Shown here: positions 11,025 through 33,276 of the stretch, piece by piece | Numbering within the stretch: the first letter of the stretch is position 1 | Layout of the letters: each line of letters begins with the position of its first letter | NCBI RefSeq assembly: GCF_000002995.4 | Contig: NW_025062477.1 | Coordinates: forward strand, 8,094,649-8,158,648 | DNA length: 64,000 nt | Direction of reading: 5' to 3' | Source: Brugia malayi | Taxonomy: Eukaryota > Nematoda > Chromadorea > Rhabditida > Onchocercidae | The notes under the pieces: model-generated | Database searches by the model: none | What the model was told of the DNA's origin: nothing | Seen by the model: the letters and a program-made list of their open reading frames with translations, nothing else | Translations under genes and position numbers: made by a program

Positions 11025-14000
11025 TTATCTAACCTCAAATTTGTTTCTATTCTCGCGTTCCCGACAAATACACCATAGTGCTGCAAATAGGTCAGCTGCT
11101 ACCATTTCGCCAGCATTATCGCTCACCAAATGCAGTGCCGTAATTGCATCCTAAAATTTTACTTTGAATTCTCTATTCTGAAATAAATATTACGAATCTT
11201 TCACACAAGATTACGAGAACTTATCGAGAAGAAAAAAGCAAATGTCTGAGTAGGTTATCAGTGAAAACTTTTCAACCATTAAGAAAATTCTTTTTTATTA
11301 AAAAAAAATTAAAAAATCTTTTCAACATAGAATCGTTCAAGTGGAAATAATCAAAAAAAAAAAACTCCAAAATATGAACCTTTCCAGCTGAATTATATAG
11401 GAAATAATTAAGTTCTTCTTCTGATGGTTCAATGTTGTGAAAAGTCTGGAAGCATTTTACAGTCATGTAAATCAAAAATTGAACCAAATTGAAATCAACT
11501 TCTATAAAAGCATTTTCAAAATTGATTTTAATCACTACTGTCTCAACTCGGTTGATGTTACTTAAAATATTTTCAACATCAGATGGAAAAGACAAATATT
11601 GCAGGTTCATTTTCTGTCATTCACCTTGATGAACCAATAAAAATAAGAATCAAGAAAAGCTTACCAAATAACATGACACGAAGTTTCTAGAATAGATGGG
11701 AACAAAAGTTATTATTGTCCAGTAAGCTAAATTAATAATTGTTAAAAGGCCCAAAGCCATCAGCCAGAACCATAAGGAAAGGAATATTTTCTCATTGAAC
11801 ATATTTATCATTAGAACACATTGAACAGTTTTCCGATTAGTATTACCGATTTCACGAATTACCACATCACAAAAAGTAACCTCAAATAGGTAACATCAAA
11901 ATATTATTAATTTCAGGCAATATTTTATTTGAGAAATTGTAAAAATTTCATAAAATTACCTCAAAGTTCTTCACCATATAACAAGTAAAAATTTCGAATT
12001 CCAAATGTATAACAAACCCTCGGGAAATTTCCACTAACGGACCATTCTCTACCATTAATCAGATCGTTGAGTATTCCAAAGCCCCAAAAGTGATACTGCA
12101 TACCGAGAAAACAATTCAGCAAGTAAAGTTGCGTAATGATATTTAGCACATTCAAACATTTGCAAAATAAATACAATGTCGTAACATAAGCTTGCCGAAG
12201 TGGTACTAAAAAATTTAAAAATTTTTCACTACTCTCAAAAATTCATTTCATTTTTCATTCCAAAAGTGTAAAACTTCTAAGACCAAGGCAAGGCAGGAAG
12301 TAAAAAGTTGTTTTAACTTTTGTACTGATTGCTTTCTAACTCACAAAATGTTCTGATACTATTAGGCTTCCCATAATGTATCCTTCAGCTGTTGTCTCAC
12401 TACGATATAATAACAATGTAATGCAACAAAACGTGATTAATTATTATAGCAAGGTGTTAATATTTTAAAGCATAAACTATAATGTGCGCAATATGACATC
12501 ACAGTCAAGATCAAAGGAACTTCTGATAATGGCAAATTGAGAATCACTGCATTCAGAGGCGTAATAGTTATCTATTATCATAGCTAATCACAATCGACAT
12601 ATCTGAACATTTCCATAAAAGTTGGCATGTTTCAATTTCTATTGATAACATACTTATCATTCGAAGTATATTTTTGCATACTCTTTTTAATGCGAAATTT
12701 GAATTTCACAGTTATATATTAGCAACAAACTTTAGCACTTTTATGTTAATTGAGACATGTCAGCAATTGCAGCATTCTTGCAAATTATCTCTTTAAAGAT
12801 AGAACCTAATCTAATTTAATAAAACGCAATCTCATCTTACTCACATGTCATGTGATACAAAATTTATCACCTGCTATAAGATGGCATTTATCAACATCGT
12901 CAGCATTTGTATCATTCAATTCTTCTTCCCCCAATTTTTTTTTGAAATAGCGTTTCATGAGTAGCTATCAACGATTCGATAAAAAAGGATCAGCCATGTT
13001 GAACGAATTTTATGTCCAGTTATAACTTGGTCTTTTTTTGAAAGGACTTTTAAAATGTGTCGGTATTATTTTCATTAGTCTCTTAGCGTCTTTCACACTA
13101 GCTATTAGGTTCAAGACATTTGACATCTTATTGATTACAAATTGTTCTACATGGTGATATTTTTTTAATATATTTGTCGCTGTAAAACTCTCATATGACA
13201 TCTTCCCACATTATCTATACCTGTATAATCACACTGTCAGAAATTCTCCATTCCTCAACCTGTCATTTAAAATTCACTTCGTTCTTAATTGTTATTTTTT
13301 CTCTTTCACCTGCTTTCTTTCGAGATCATATAGAGTTGGGATTTACACATTTCATTGTTCGCTCCCTCAATTCCATATTTACTTATACGTGAAAATAAGT
13401 TTACCCAGCAATTTCATACATTGATTTTTCCTTCTATTAAAATCCATCACATAAGCAATTTGTTGGGCTTGCGCAAATGAATCCTCTCGATTCTCTGTTC
13501 TCTGCAACTGATAAATTAATGAAAAAAGTCTAAAACTACACAAAATAATTCTATAGAAAAAACGATTTCACTTGTTTCAAACATCGTTTTTTGTCCACTT
13601 TTCTGGTCAGAATGGCTGCATCAACAATCGTTTGTATGTTTAGTCCTGCAAATATAAGCTTATTACCATTGGAAAAATTGTATTTGCTATCTTCCAGTCC
13701 TAAATTACACGAAACGGGGAAAACGTGCGCACCTGTGCGCCAATTGAACATTGTCCAGATTGTGCGAGGGAGAAGAAATAGCAAGGCTTGCAAGATAAGA
13801 ATAAATGGTATCCACTGATAATACTGTATTTTATGTTGGTTACGCTCAGTAGCATTCTGAAATGTCAGACAAAAGACCTAACCCACGTACATTTCACCAA
13901 TCAATGAGGAATTCGGTGACACCAGCTTAATTTTGAAATGGAAAAAAAATAATTCATTTTGACCTCCATTAACACGTTAAATGCAAATTACCATAGGGAT

Positions 14001-14613
14001 ATCATCCGCGAACGGTACAAAATAAGTATTTTCAATAAAGCAAAAATTCTCAATGTATTGTTCCCAACTATCCTGAAAAAGGATAGTTACCGAATCATCA
14101 TTGAGTGAATAACAAAGATTTCATCATCTTAATTTACTAAACCATAATTAAAACACAAAGAGTTAGATCAGTCTTTGTAAGTTTTGCCGTGAATTAGATT
14201 GATAAAATGAAAACTGCATAAATGATCTCAGTTAAAATACAGTTCGAGGTCACAAAGGTTAAACTCGGAAGCAAATTCTCATGAATTGATTTGACCCTAA
14301 TCTTTTGAAAATTGCCAGATTTATTGGTTCGAAGAGGATAATAACAGAAAATATAATGCGAATATCATTTTTTCTTATTGTAAGGCAGATACCAACAATT
14401 TAAATAAATCTGAATCCATTAATTCATGCTATTAATAAAGAAAATTCAGAACCTGAAATTCAGCCGGCACCCAACATTGTAATGGCTCTCCAACATACTG
14501 TTTTGCAGCAACAGTTATCGCACAAATTAAAATCATCATATTAGTGAGTAAATAGTTGCATCTGTCCACTATATCGTCATCGTATTTTGGCTTCAAACTT
14601 TGTAAATATTTAT
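11025..14613 (-). CDS. Innexin (invertebrate gap-junction channel), first exon not found
   Basis: Nine exons in coding order 14613-14453, 14072-13992, 13856-13572, 13501-13405, 13179-13027, 12205-12018, 11880-11665, 11445-11380 and 11150-11025, phase-consistent, about 457 residues plus a missing start. Innexins form intercellular channels and hemichannels with four membrane helices. The innexin marks are all present: KYLQSLKPKYDDDIVDR near the N-terminus, first loop cysteines in GEPLQCWVPAEF and ENFCF, the signature YYQWIPF at the start of helix 2, the helix 3 region ending FLGMQYHFWGFGIL, and second loop cysteines in VTFCDV and TVQCVL. The C-terminal tail is short and ends ENRNKFEVR. The visible reading begins mid-codon at an acceptor (14613), so a small upstream exon with the initiator ATG is expected beyond 14613; I could not pick it. 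The member within the inx family is not resolved. Confidence 0.9.
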
Positions 14614-16951
14614 CTAAATTTAACACATTTCTTTAGCATTCTCAAGTTGGCTAGTTTAGGAAGAAATTATATTAAAGCAATAAGAGCTATTCAACTTTCC
14701 AGGTTTTTCAAATTCTTTTTCCAAAGATATAAAGTGAATAAAAAATGCTTGCTAGATTTCTATGAAGTAAACGGAGAAACAACAAAGATGAATATGAAAT
14801 CACACCAGTGGAACTTATAATTAACTTGATGATTAGTTTTAGAAATGAACAAAAACAAACCGAAACTTCGAATCATACTTTCGAATTTTAAAAAGACAAT
14901 CAGGTACTTCCACAAAATATCTGGAAAGCTGACTAAATTTATAAATTAATGAACCAGATAAGTGTAAACAAGTCAATGAAAGAAGACGAAAGTAGCAAAA
15001 AAATTAACCTAATAATTTTTATTTGAAGGTGCTCAGAGAAAATTTGCTCTAGTTAATTGAAATCTGATTTAATAATACGGTTCAAAGTATGGTTAAGAAG
15101 GGAAATTATCGTTAGAGATTTTTAATGACTAACAGAAATTTTGATGATAAGCAGCAAATTCGAACGATTTAGTTATCCCGACTATAACTGAAAAAGAGAT
15201 CAGATCTATAGATAATAACGCAGCACAAACACATTTCCCGTGGCATTCATTGAATTTTAATCATATCATGCTGATTCATAAGTCGGAACATCAAGACTTT
15301 CAAGCAACCACCGAACACTTACGGTTTTCCTGAAATGAAATTTTCTTTTGAACTATTAAAACTACACAAAAATACATTCACTATATTCTGATATATTAAG
15401 ATTAGATAACTACGTATACTTTAGATTTAGTAATTTCTATGAATCACACTTGTCACAAATGCGAAAAAAATTACACAATTCTAACCAAATTGTAAATCAA
15501 CGAGAAGACGTCACTGTCTCTATTCTTATCTGTGTAACTGATAAAATAGTATAGGTAGATATGATTTTACATAGCTCAGTTATTTGAAAGGGCATGGAGT
15601 TAACAATACTTATACCTAGCAGATCAGATTTTGAGTGAAAGAGTTAGAAAATGAGAATATGAATAGTCTTATAGAATTCGAGCAAAGAGGTTAAAACGCA
15701 TGAACTTCTTAAATAAAAAGTAAAAAATGATTCTTTTCAATAAAAAAGAAAAAGTTTTTTAATAGAATGATTCCAAACTGATATATGTTAATTTTGCAAT
15801 GAATGTAATAGATTCGTTCTGTATATTTTGGATTTAGATGCTTCGCCAGGAATTCTAAAAATCAATCAGTCAGCAAATGTCAGTTAATTCTGCATTACAA
15901 AATTTAATAAGAATATTGCAAACAGTTCTTTTCTAAAAAAGCTATTGTTCAGCCACGTAATGGTTAGGTGGTTGAACGTAAATGTTTAAGTTTAATAGTC
16001 TAACAAAGAGAAATAAAATAAAATAAAACTTGTTCTCTTATTTGATAAAAATTTAATTGTAAATGGAACCCACCTATTCAATTCGAAGTGTATGACCTTT
16101 TTAACTTTGTTGATTACTAAAGTGCTTTCATACTGTTTCACTTTCGAATTCGATGAAAGTACCTTCATATATGTAACAAATAATCATAATAAATGTACAA
16201 CGAAAAATATACTCCTCAAAAAAAAAAAAAAGTGAAATAGCATTGAAACGTCCATATTATGCCATATACTCCGTCACACGCTGATGACAATTCCGTATCC
16301 ACCAAATTTGAATTTATTTATTGAATTTTTACATATCTTTGCTGCCGATCAAACGAACTGCAGGAAATAGACATTTGTGGACACTATTGCAAATGTATCA
16401 CATGTCAGAAAAACGAACTTTGTTGTGATTTAAGGTTAGGGTGTTAGGTAATCCCAAAAGTAATTAATTATTTCAGCTAATGAATCATATAAATTTAATT
16501 ATTATGCACAATTAATTTAATGGGATTAAAGTTTTACCACTCAAAACAGAATAGAACATGACAATGATCACTTCTTTTAAAATGCATTTTTTATTTTGAA
16601 ACTTCAATTTTAATCGTTAATTTGACATCATTCGTTAATGATCAGGAAGTGTTTCGTTTAGAGCAGGCACACTTTTAAATTAAGATCAATTTTAATTAAA
16701 GATTGGTATCAAGCCTTTATTAGTGGGAAAAATTTTTCTTGGATTTTCGTGACAAGTTTCTTTATAAGGAGAATAATGATGCACAGAACAAAATCTTTTC
16801 AGTGATAATTGTTGAAAGGAGTCTTCAGCTTATAATCTCTAATTTATCCGATTCACATTGAAATATGAGTGAATAGTTAATTTGAAAAACATAATAATTA
16901 ATTTGGTGGAGTAGTGCAGAAGAGAAAAGTTGCTGTTCAGTATTTGTTAGA
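14614..16951. other. Intergenic upstream of innexin
   Basis: AT-rich. It should contain the innexin first exon and promoter (reading leftward), but I could not identify either. A run of AAATA units lies near 16013-16026. No other gene seen. Confidence 0.4.
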
Positions 16952-17489
16952 ATGTTTTCAAAGATGTTTCCGGTAAGTGATAATACTAAGGTATGAGATA
17001 AAGATACATACTGAGGTAAGAGATAAAAACCAATCTAGTAATGAAAATTTCTGCGCCAAATCTTACGGATACTTCACTCAGTTATTGATTTCCTTTGGAT
17101 GATTAACCAGTAAAATGAGCATTACTTTGCAATCGATCTGAGAGGATTCTAAATGCGATATCTTGACAGGAACATCACTAATAAATTATGGAAGCTCGGA
17201 CTAAGTGCCGTTATTGCTGGTTTGAATCAAATTTTATTCACACTTATGTGATCATATTTACAAACTGATGAATTTAATGAACTGATAGTAATTTGACAAA
17301 TTTCTCTTGTTCATTCAGAATGTTAATGAATTAGTAGCACTAATCACTCTCCTAACGCCTATTTTAGGAGAACAAAGAGTGATAAAGGAAGCGAAGGGTG
17401 TCACCATCATCGAAAATAAGAATCATGACAATTTCCATCGGTCATTTGTTCCTTTCTGGTCATATCGAAAAAATGGCATTAAATTGTAA
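16952..17489 (+). CDS. Candidate small secreted protein, two exons, 63 residues
   Basis: Exon 1 is 16952-16972 (MFSKMFP), exon 2 is 17319-17489. The donor is CCG/GTAAGT and the acceptor TTCATTCAG, both strong, and the join is at phase 0 with an immediate continuous frame to TAA. The product has a signal-peptide profile: a short N-region with Lys, a hydrophobic core (LVALITLLTPILG), then a likely cleavage site before EQRV. The predicted mature part is about 39 residues, basic and free of cysteine, ending SFVPFWSYRKNGIKL. An AG acceptor-like site (GTTCAG, 16935-16940) just upstream of the ATG would suit trans-splicing. It could be a peptide-hormone precursor or other small secreted factor; I do not recognise it. 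It lies 414 bp upstream of the collagen on the same strand. Confidence 0.45.
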
Positions 17490-17903
17490 TTTCTGCAGTT
17501 CCTGGAAAAAATTTCTTTAACCTACTATTTGTTATGTTGGAATCATTAATGGTTGGCGTTTTTATGTAGTTTCAAGGACTGAAATGAGAAAACTGTTTTT
17601 TTTTCTTATATTTTTATTACGAATTTTTGAAACTTCAGAGACCAAAAATATTTCAGATCTCGGATTTTTAACATGAACTTTGGCTTATTTTTAAGCACAA
17701 TGATGTAGAAATCTTCTAAAACGTCTATTTGGAACAATGCAATACTCTTTTTAGATATTTACGTGACATACGTGTTTATTGTATTGTGTTATAGTTAAAT
17801 ATAAGTCATAAAAGGGATTATATTGGTGAAGGTCATCGAGTATTCCCAAATCTTATTTCTGTGAATCACATCGCAAGAGAGCTAGCTATTCGTCACTTAG
17901 ATT
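17490..17903. other. Intergenic between small secreted candidate and collagen
   Basis: AT-rich, no open frame of interest. It probably holds the collagen promoter; I see no confident TATA box or poly(A) signal to divide it between the two genes. Confidence 0.4.
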
Positions 17904-19522
17904 ATGGGCCTTGTAACAAACGTCAGTATAGCAAGTGCCATTTCCATAATAGTTGTACTGACATGTGTTATTGCTTTGACTCATCTGGTTAATGATTTGA
18001 ACTCACTGTACGATGAAATTATGAGCGACACTCAAGAAATTAAGGTATTCAATGTTATTTTGTAGTTGTTTTTTTATTGATGCTTTTTGTGATTACAAAG
18101 ATGGTTATGATTACAAATTTGTGATTACACAGATGATTAAAATCATATAAATTTCAAATGTTATTTTGTAATAAGAACTATCAATCATAACAACGGTATT
18201 TCATGCAAGATCATAAGGTTATGAACTGATTTGTTGAAGCTTTTATATTCGACGGAAAAATTGTGCAGAACTAAAAATCTATCTCAGAAATAAAGCATCG
18301 CAAAAATGTTCTCATTCAGTGAACATTTTGATGAAAAATGAAGACTGGGACATTTGTAGATGACAAGCAAATACTTGAAGGTCATTAACGAAAACACATG
18401 GAATGGAATGTTGCAGTTGCGAGCGCGGAAGACATCCAGAAATAACACAAGCCGACCAATTCATCAATTTTTTCTGCGCCGTAACCTGAAGACAAAAAGA
18501 TCTTTTGCTTCACAACAGTGTGGTAAAATGGAATTTTGAGACAATACATCTGTTTTCTGGTAGATTCAAAACACAATGAAGGCTGTACTAGAATTTCAAT
18601 CATGATATTATAAAATAGAATTAGTTTTTTGTCATTTCGTGCTGAAATTTCAGAATGCGGTCAGAATCCCAACAAATGTCCACGTGGTAAACAAGGCCTA
18701 CAAGGCGAAAAAGGAGAACTAGGAGGTCGACTTTGTTTTATTTCAACACAGGGTATTTTCTCTCTCTCTGCTAATCAGAACTATTTTATATGCATACTGT
18801 TCCAATAATTGTATGCAGTACTGATTAATTTTATATTATAGAACCGGGTGAACCAGGCACACCAGGGCTACCAGGTGTTGCTGGTATTATCGCTGTTCTA
18901 AATTTGCCGGAGTCAGGCTGTGTTCAGTGCCCAGCTGGACCGAGTGGACCACGAGGTCCCGATGGACAGCCAGGTGAAGTTGGCTGTCCAGGCAAACCTG
19001 GAATTGACGGAGTGCAAGGAAGAGATGGAATTCCAGGACTTCCAGGTCCACCTGGTGATGCCGGAGAACCAGGTGAACATATTCCAAAAAGCAATGTGTA
19101 GAGTGAAAATTTAAAAGAAATAAGAAATTACGAGTTAAACTTTTAGGTAAGCAAGGTCAACCGGGACTTGACGGCTCACCGGGAAAAAGCACTATAAGGT
19201 ATATTCCGATACCTGGTGATCAAGGTGCGGTTGGTGAGCGTGGAAGACCTGGAAAGCCAGGTGAACACGGAAGAAGTGGTTTTCCCGGAGATCTGGGTGA
19301 AGTTGGTTCTCCCGGACCAGAGGGCTTACCTGGAAACGTCGGTACATCAGGTTTACCAGGAAGAGTAAGTTTTTATTTGTGAATAAAAAATTTGAGAGTT
19401 TTATGAACTTCTTTCCGTTTGATTTCTTACTATTTTTTAAGAACTGAAAATTTCAGCAAGGCGAACCTGGACTACCTGGACCTGAAACATATTACTGCCC
19501 TTGCCCAATGTTGAAGATATAA
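17904..19522 (+). CDS. Cuticle collagen
   Basis: Six exons, 17904-18044, 18360-18522, 18654-18725, 18842-19072, 19147-19364 and 19457-19522, joining in frame to 296 residues. It is a secreted structural protein of the nematode cuticle. The N-terminus has a membrane/signal-anchor helix (about 9-31), followed by the conserved INENTWNGM block found in nematode cuticle collagens. A basic segment (RRNLKTKR) at about 85-95 offers a subtilisin-type processing site before the triple-helical part. Gly-X-Y repeats run from about 110 to the end, broken near 145-155 ([12 protein letters not shown]) and at about 216-224 ([11 protein letters not shown]). Cysteines that cross-link chains flank the repeats: [17 protein letters not shown] and the terminal YYCPCP. 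The ATG at 17904 directly precedes the anchor. The member within the large col family is not resolved. Confidence 0.93.
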
Positions 19523-20967
19523 TATTTAATGATACAATACGCTCCTTAAAAAATATACTGATAAAAAAATAACCTGAAGATGTGGATGATACAAGGAAAA
19601 AACATAAAAAATGCTAACATTTATTAGTCAGTATATAAATTCAATTCAAGTTTTTAGCATTTTCTTATAAGAAATTAATTTTTACCTTAGTTTTGAAAAA
19701 GTTAAGAAATCCTTGAATAAATTTACAAGCTTTGATTGAACGGAAATTGGAAGAGTTAATAAGACAGAAGGAAAATTTGTAAAGCAGAATATCAGCCATC
19801 TAAAAGGGCGTATGTGCGACAAGTGAAGATATGGGAAGGGTTGGGTGGATATCCAAAGATATTTAATTGTAAAAGACATTTAATATTCGTAGATTTTCAG
19901 AATCCCTAGCGGTGCAAAAGACTGCTCTGATCTTATATCATTATCATCTTACTAAGAACTTTGCTATATTTTATGTAACTATTAAAATAAAATTCAAAAG
20001 AACTTTGAGAGATAAATATAATTTTCGTATACCAATTTTCATATACTAATTTTATAATATACTAATTTTCGACACAGTATAAAATCATTGGAAAAAGATT
20101 ATTGTGAAATTTAATAACTGCAAATTTCCTGCGATCAAAACAATCATGGTTGACGCTGATTCAGTTCGTATTTTTTTCTTCATTAAGGAAACTTAAATCC
20201 TATTTTTTATACTTATCTGAAATTAAATATATACTAGATTTTTTTCGAAATCCAAGGATCTTCTGAGATAATATGATTTTTTAACTTATCCATTACCTGC
20301 TGACAAAATACATTTCCTTCCTTTTCTTGCACATAAATTATACGAATTAAAATTTCACAGTCATCAAAAATTAATTCAAATAATACAAATTATTTATGTT
20401 AATACATAATTTCATAGAATTGCCAACAGATAATTACAATTTTATCATACGCACATTCATACAAACAAATGCACATTTTTGGGTCGCTTCTCTGAAAGAT
20501 AGAGAAATTTAAGATCAATCACCACATAAAACTGGACAAGTGAGCCTTATCTGATCAAACAAAACCGGTAATTTTAAACAATTGTTGCAACTTGTTGAAG
20601 CACTAGAAACTTGAAAACAAACCTCCGAGAAAAAATTAAGGCTATCAAATGAAATAAGGCTACTTTAAGTCCGAAGAATTCAAGAGCTCTTTCATTCAAA
20701 AAAAAAAACTTCAAAAAACACCAAATAAAATCCATTTTTATGAATTTTGTGACGTTCGTTTTATTTTGAATTCAAAGAAGATTCTTCGTAGTCAAATAAG
20801 AAAATAAGGTAATTTGATTTTTTTGCAAAAATATTTAACGCATAATTTTTCAAGGCCATATATTCATGGCAACAGAAAATTAATAGATTCTGCCCCACAG
20901 AAACTCTGTTAGCTAAAGTTAAAATTCATGCCAATTCCAATACCATAATATTTTCCATAAATCAATA
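19523..20967. other. Intergenic between convergent collagen and let-23
   Basis: Both neighbours end here, so it holds their 3' ends. AT-rich with homopolymer A runs (for example near 20698-20708). No gene seen. Confidence 0.45.
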
Positions 20968-30530
<9,563 letters not shown>

Positions 30531-33039
30531 TGTAGTCTCAAAAAGCTTCCGAAGGAAATCGATTTGAAGAAGTTTAAAGCAAGAGAGTTAACTTGAAGAT
30601 ATTTTTTGTAACTTGGAAAATGAAGAAAAAGGAGAATAGACCGGAACTTTTCTCTTTACTTTCCTTCTTTTCCTATTTCAGTCAATTTTTTCCGCAATGA
30701 TTTGAAATTCTCTATGAAGTAATAATTAAGTTTACGAGGTGAGAGTACCGTCTCTCAATAAAGTAAATCCTAAAAATAATCATTGAAATGGGCTCGAAAT
30801 ATAATTAACTCTGAATCATTAGTGCACTGGAAAAATATTTAACAATGCATGCTTTCTATTTCTCTCTATATTTTCTGTTCTAGACAAATTTTATTTTCCT
30901 TTAAATGGAATAAATTGTTGCTTTTTCAATTTCTAATCTATTCCAAATAAACACTCCCAACTTTAAATTCTCATTTCATATTAACTCAATGTTGGATGGA
31001 TTTGATATTAATATGAAAAAAAGAATATAATGATTAAAAAAAAAGTTGATTAGTATAGCTTGCTAACAGTAATCGTTCTTGGAAGTAGTATATTAATTAA
31101 TATTACTCTTTTTGGAAGATACACTTTTATTTTAAACTTTAAAGTTTCAAGAGAGGTATGAATATAAGTGACACGACTTCTCAAAAATTTCCTATCCCAT
31201 GCAGCACTTAGCCCTTGAAAGTCACTTTGTCCCCTTCTTTTTTATAATGTGGTAGAAAGAGACAATGTGTAACTTCAAATGACATGCAGCATTTTAAGGT
31301 ACTAGTATATCGATCTGCTCCAATTAATTTAAAGAAATTACAAAAATTTTTTGTAACTGTTATTGTAGCACACAGAAAATTTAAAAACTTATGACGGGAG
31401 ATTAAGAAACTAAAGGTGATGGTCAAAACGATTGGTTATGTTCTAATAATATTTAAAATCACCTTATCCATGTATTCTTGCTACAATTTTGGTAAATTTT
31501 TTTTCATACTTTTTAATAAATTTTGTGTTAGTAAAGAAAGAACAGCGAGAGTTTTTGTCAGGATAATATTTGTTATTTCATGCTAACATTTTGTGATTTT
31601 AAATTCGTAATTCTACAAAAAGTGTCTTACGAGAATAGAAGTGAAACGACGAAAATAAGCAAAAAAAGGAAAGTTAAAAAATGAAATGGAAAATCAAATT
31701 TTAAAGAAGTATAATTTTTTTATAATAATATAAAAATATAATAATAATAAATATAACTAGAAAAAATATAATTTTAGAAATAAAATAATAAATCACCTTA
31801 ATGAGTTAAACAAACAGGAAAAATTTAATCTTTATTAGTCGCTGATAGCATGATAGTTTACATTATACTTTAAACTTGCGTTATTTTTAGCTTTTTTTTT
31901 TTTGTAAGAAATGGAAAAAGAAAATGAATAACAAGGATTGATCATGAAAACCGAATTCAATTTCAAAACAGTTCTTAGAATAAATGAAAATTACTGCCCA
32001 ATTATCACATATTTATCTATTTTTAGATTTGTTCCTGATGTCATTGATAGCATAGCAGTAACCAGTTTTGAAATAAAATTCCTGACAGGAAATCAAATTC
32101 TCTGACATTTATAAATACTTTGTATTTCAAAATATTAACATGAGAGACTCGATTTTGATTTCTTGAGCATTCGGCTAGGTTTAATACCAAAGAAAATCAA
32201 AGGAAAAAAAGTTATTTATTTTCCTAGTTTGCTGGTTTTAATCTTGACTTGAGTTTTGTTATTTAAAGTACAGTTGGGATTAATGCAGTAGTCATAAGAT
32301 CAGTTTCGTTTATAGTAACCAGTTTTAAATTTAAATTCTGCTCAAACCTGTACATTCTGGAATTTTTAAGATATCAAAACAAAGTTTCGACTAACAGTCT
32401 CGAGGTTTGCCGTATAAATAATCGATTTTCCTTTTCGCATTTACCCAGTTCAGTATCAGCAATACTAGTGAGACTATCAATTTCCAATTGTGATGCATTG
32501 ATGAATGTACGGGAGGATTTGCGTATGCTTGAAAATTTGTTTAAAATTTACCTATCTGAAATTATTTATTTTTCAGGACTAAAAAGAAATTTATTTTTGG
32601 TGTAAATAAAAATCTGAAAACGAAGTAACAACGCAAAATTTTCTTAATTTCTCCTTTTACCTTTTCATTACGAAAGTCTTTTTATCTCATTTCAAGAATG
32701 CTCACCTTGAAAACAATTAGAAATGATAGCTTCCTCGTAAGTTTTCTTTCCAGATCAAATTCATCCGCTACAAAATAAGGATTTACGGTCTTGAGTTATT
32801 CAAAAATAAATCAAAAGAAGACGATTTAAGCAGGGGAAACAGTAATACTTAATGCTTTATATTAATTCTTTAAAAAGGAAGATTCAAAAATTTTCTTCTA
32901 AAGCAAAAACTAGAAAATCTTTTTTATTTATTTTTTTCTATTCCTGTCAGATTCCTTCTTTTCATTAAGATGATTAATAGTCTTGCAAGTATCGAAGAAA
33001 TCACTTGAGAATGCTATAACTGTTAGTCAAAAATATGAA
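30531..33039. other. Upstream region of let-23
   Basis: Expected let-23 5' UTR and promoter (reading leftward). Very AT-rich, with an AT-only patch near 31718-31790. A short minus-strand frame at about 32707-32770 is followed by a GTGAGC donor, but its phase does not fit let-23 and I do not assign it. Confidence 0.4.
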
Positions 33040-33276
33040 ATGTTACATAGTTTACTGTCGTTGTGTCTTCTGCAATCCCTTGACTGTGTCGTAACCTCCG
33101 GCAACTACCCAAGTACCAAGTTGCTAACAATCGAGATAGAGGCAAAGCCAAACGATAGTAGCAACACTCGAAGAATGAATAATGCTAACGCTCGATGTAT
33201 ATATGCGGTGGTATATGGATGTCGGAAAATACAGAATTATGAAAACGCATTACATGTGGAGAAGCATAAAAGTTAA
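33040..33276 (+). CDS. Candidate secreted protein, single exon, 78 residues, weak
   Basis: An ATG-initiated frame whose first residues look like a signal peptide (MLHSLLSLCLLQSLDCVVTS), followed by a hydrophilic part with two close cysteines (RCIYAVVYGC) and a basic C-terminus (HVEKHKS). The stretch is less AT-rich than its flanks, which is usual for coding sequence here. The frame is also open upstream of this ATG to about 32983, so the start is uncertain. No splice partner and no family is recognised. It points away from let-23. It may be chance. Confidence 0.25.
   Translation: MLHSLLSLCLLQSLDCVVTSGNYPSTKLLTIEIEAKPNDSSNTRRMNNANARCIYAVVYGCRKIQNYENALHVEKHKS

Noticed and set aside
18887..19087. 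Minus-strand frame opposite the collagen repeats
   Set aside because: Antisense of Gly-X-Y codons is often stop-free; the plus strand is clearly the gene.
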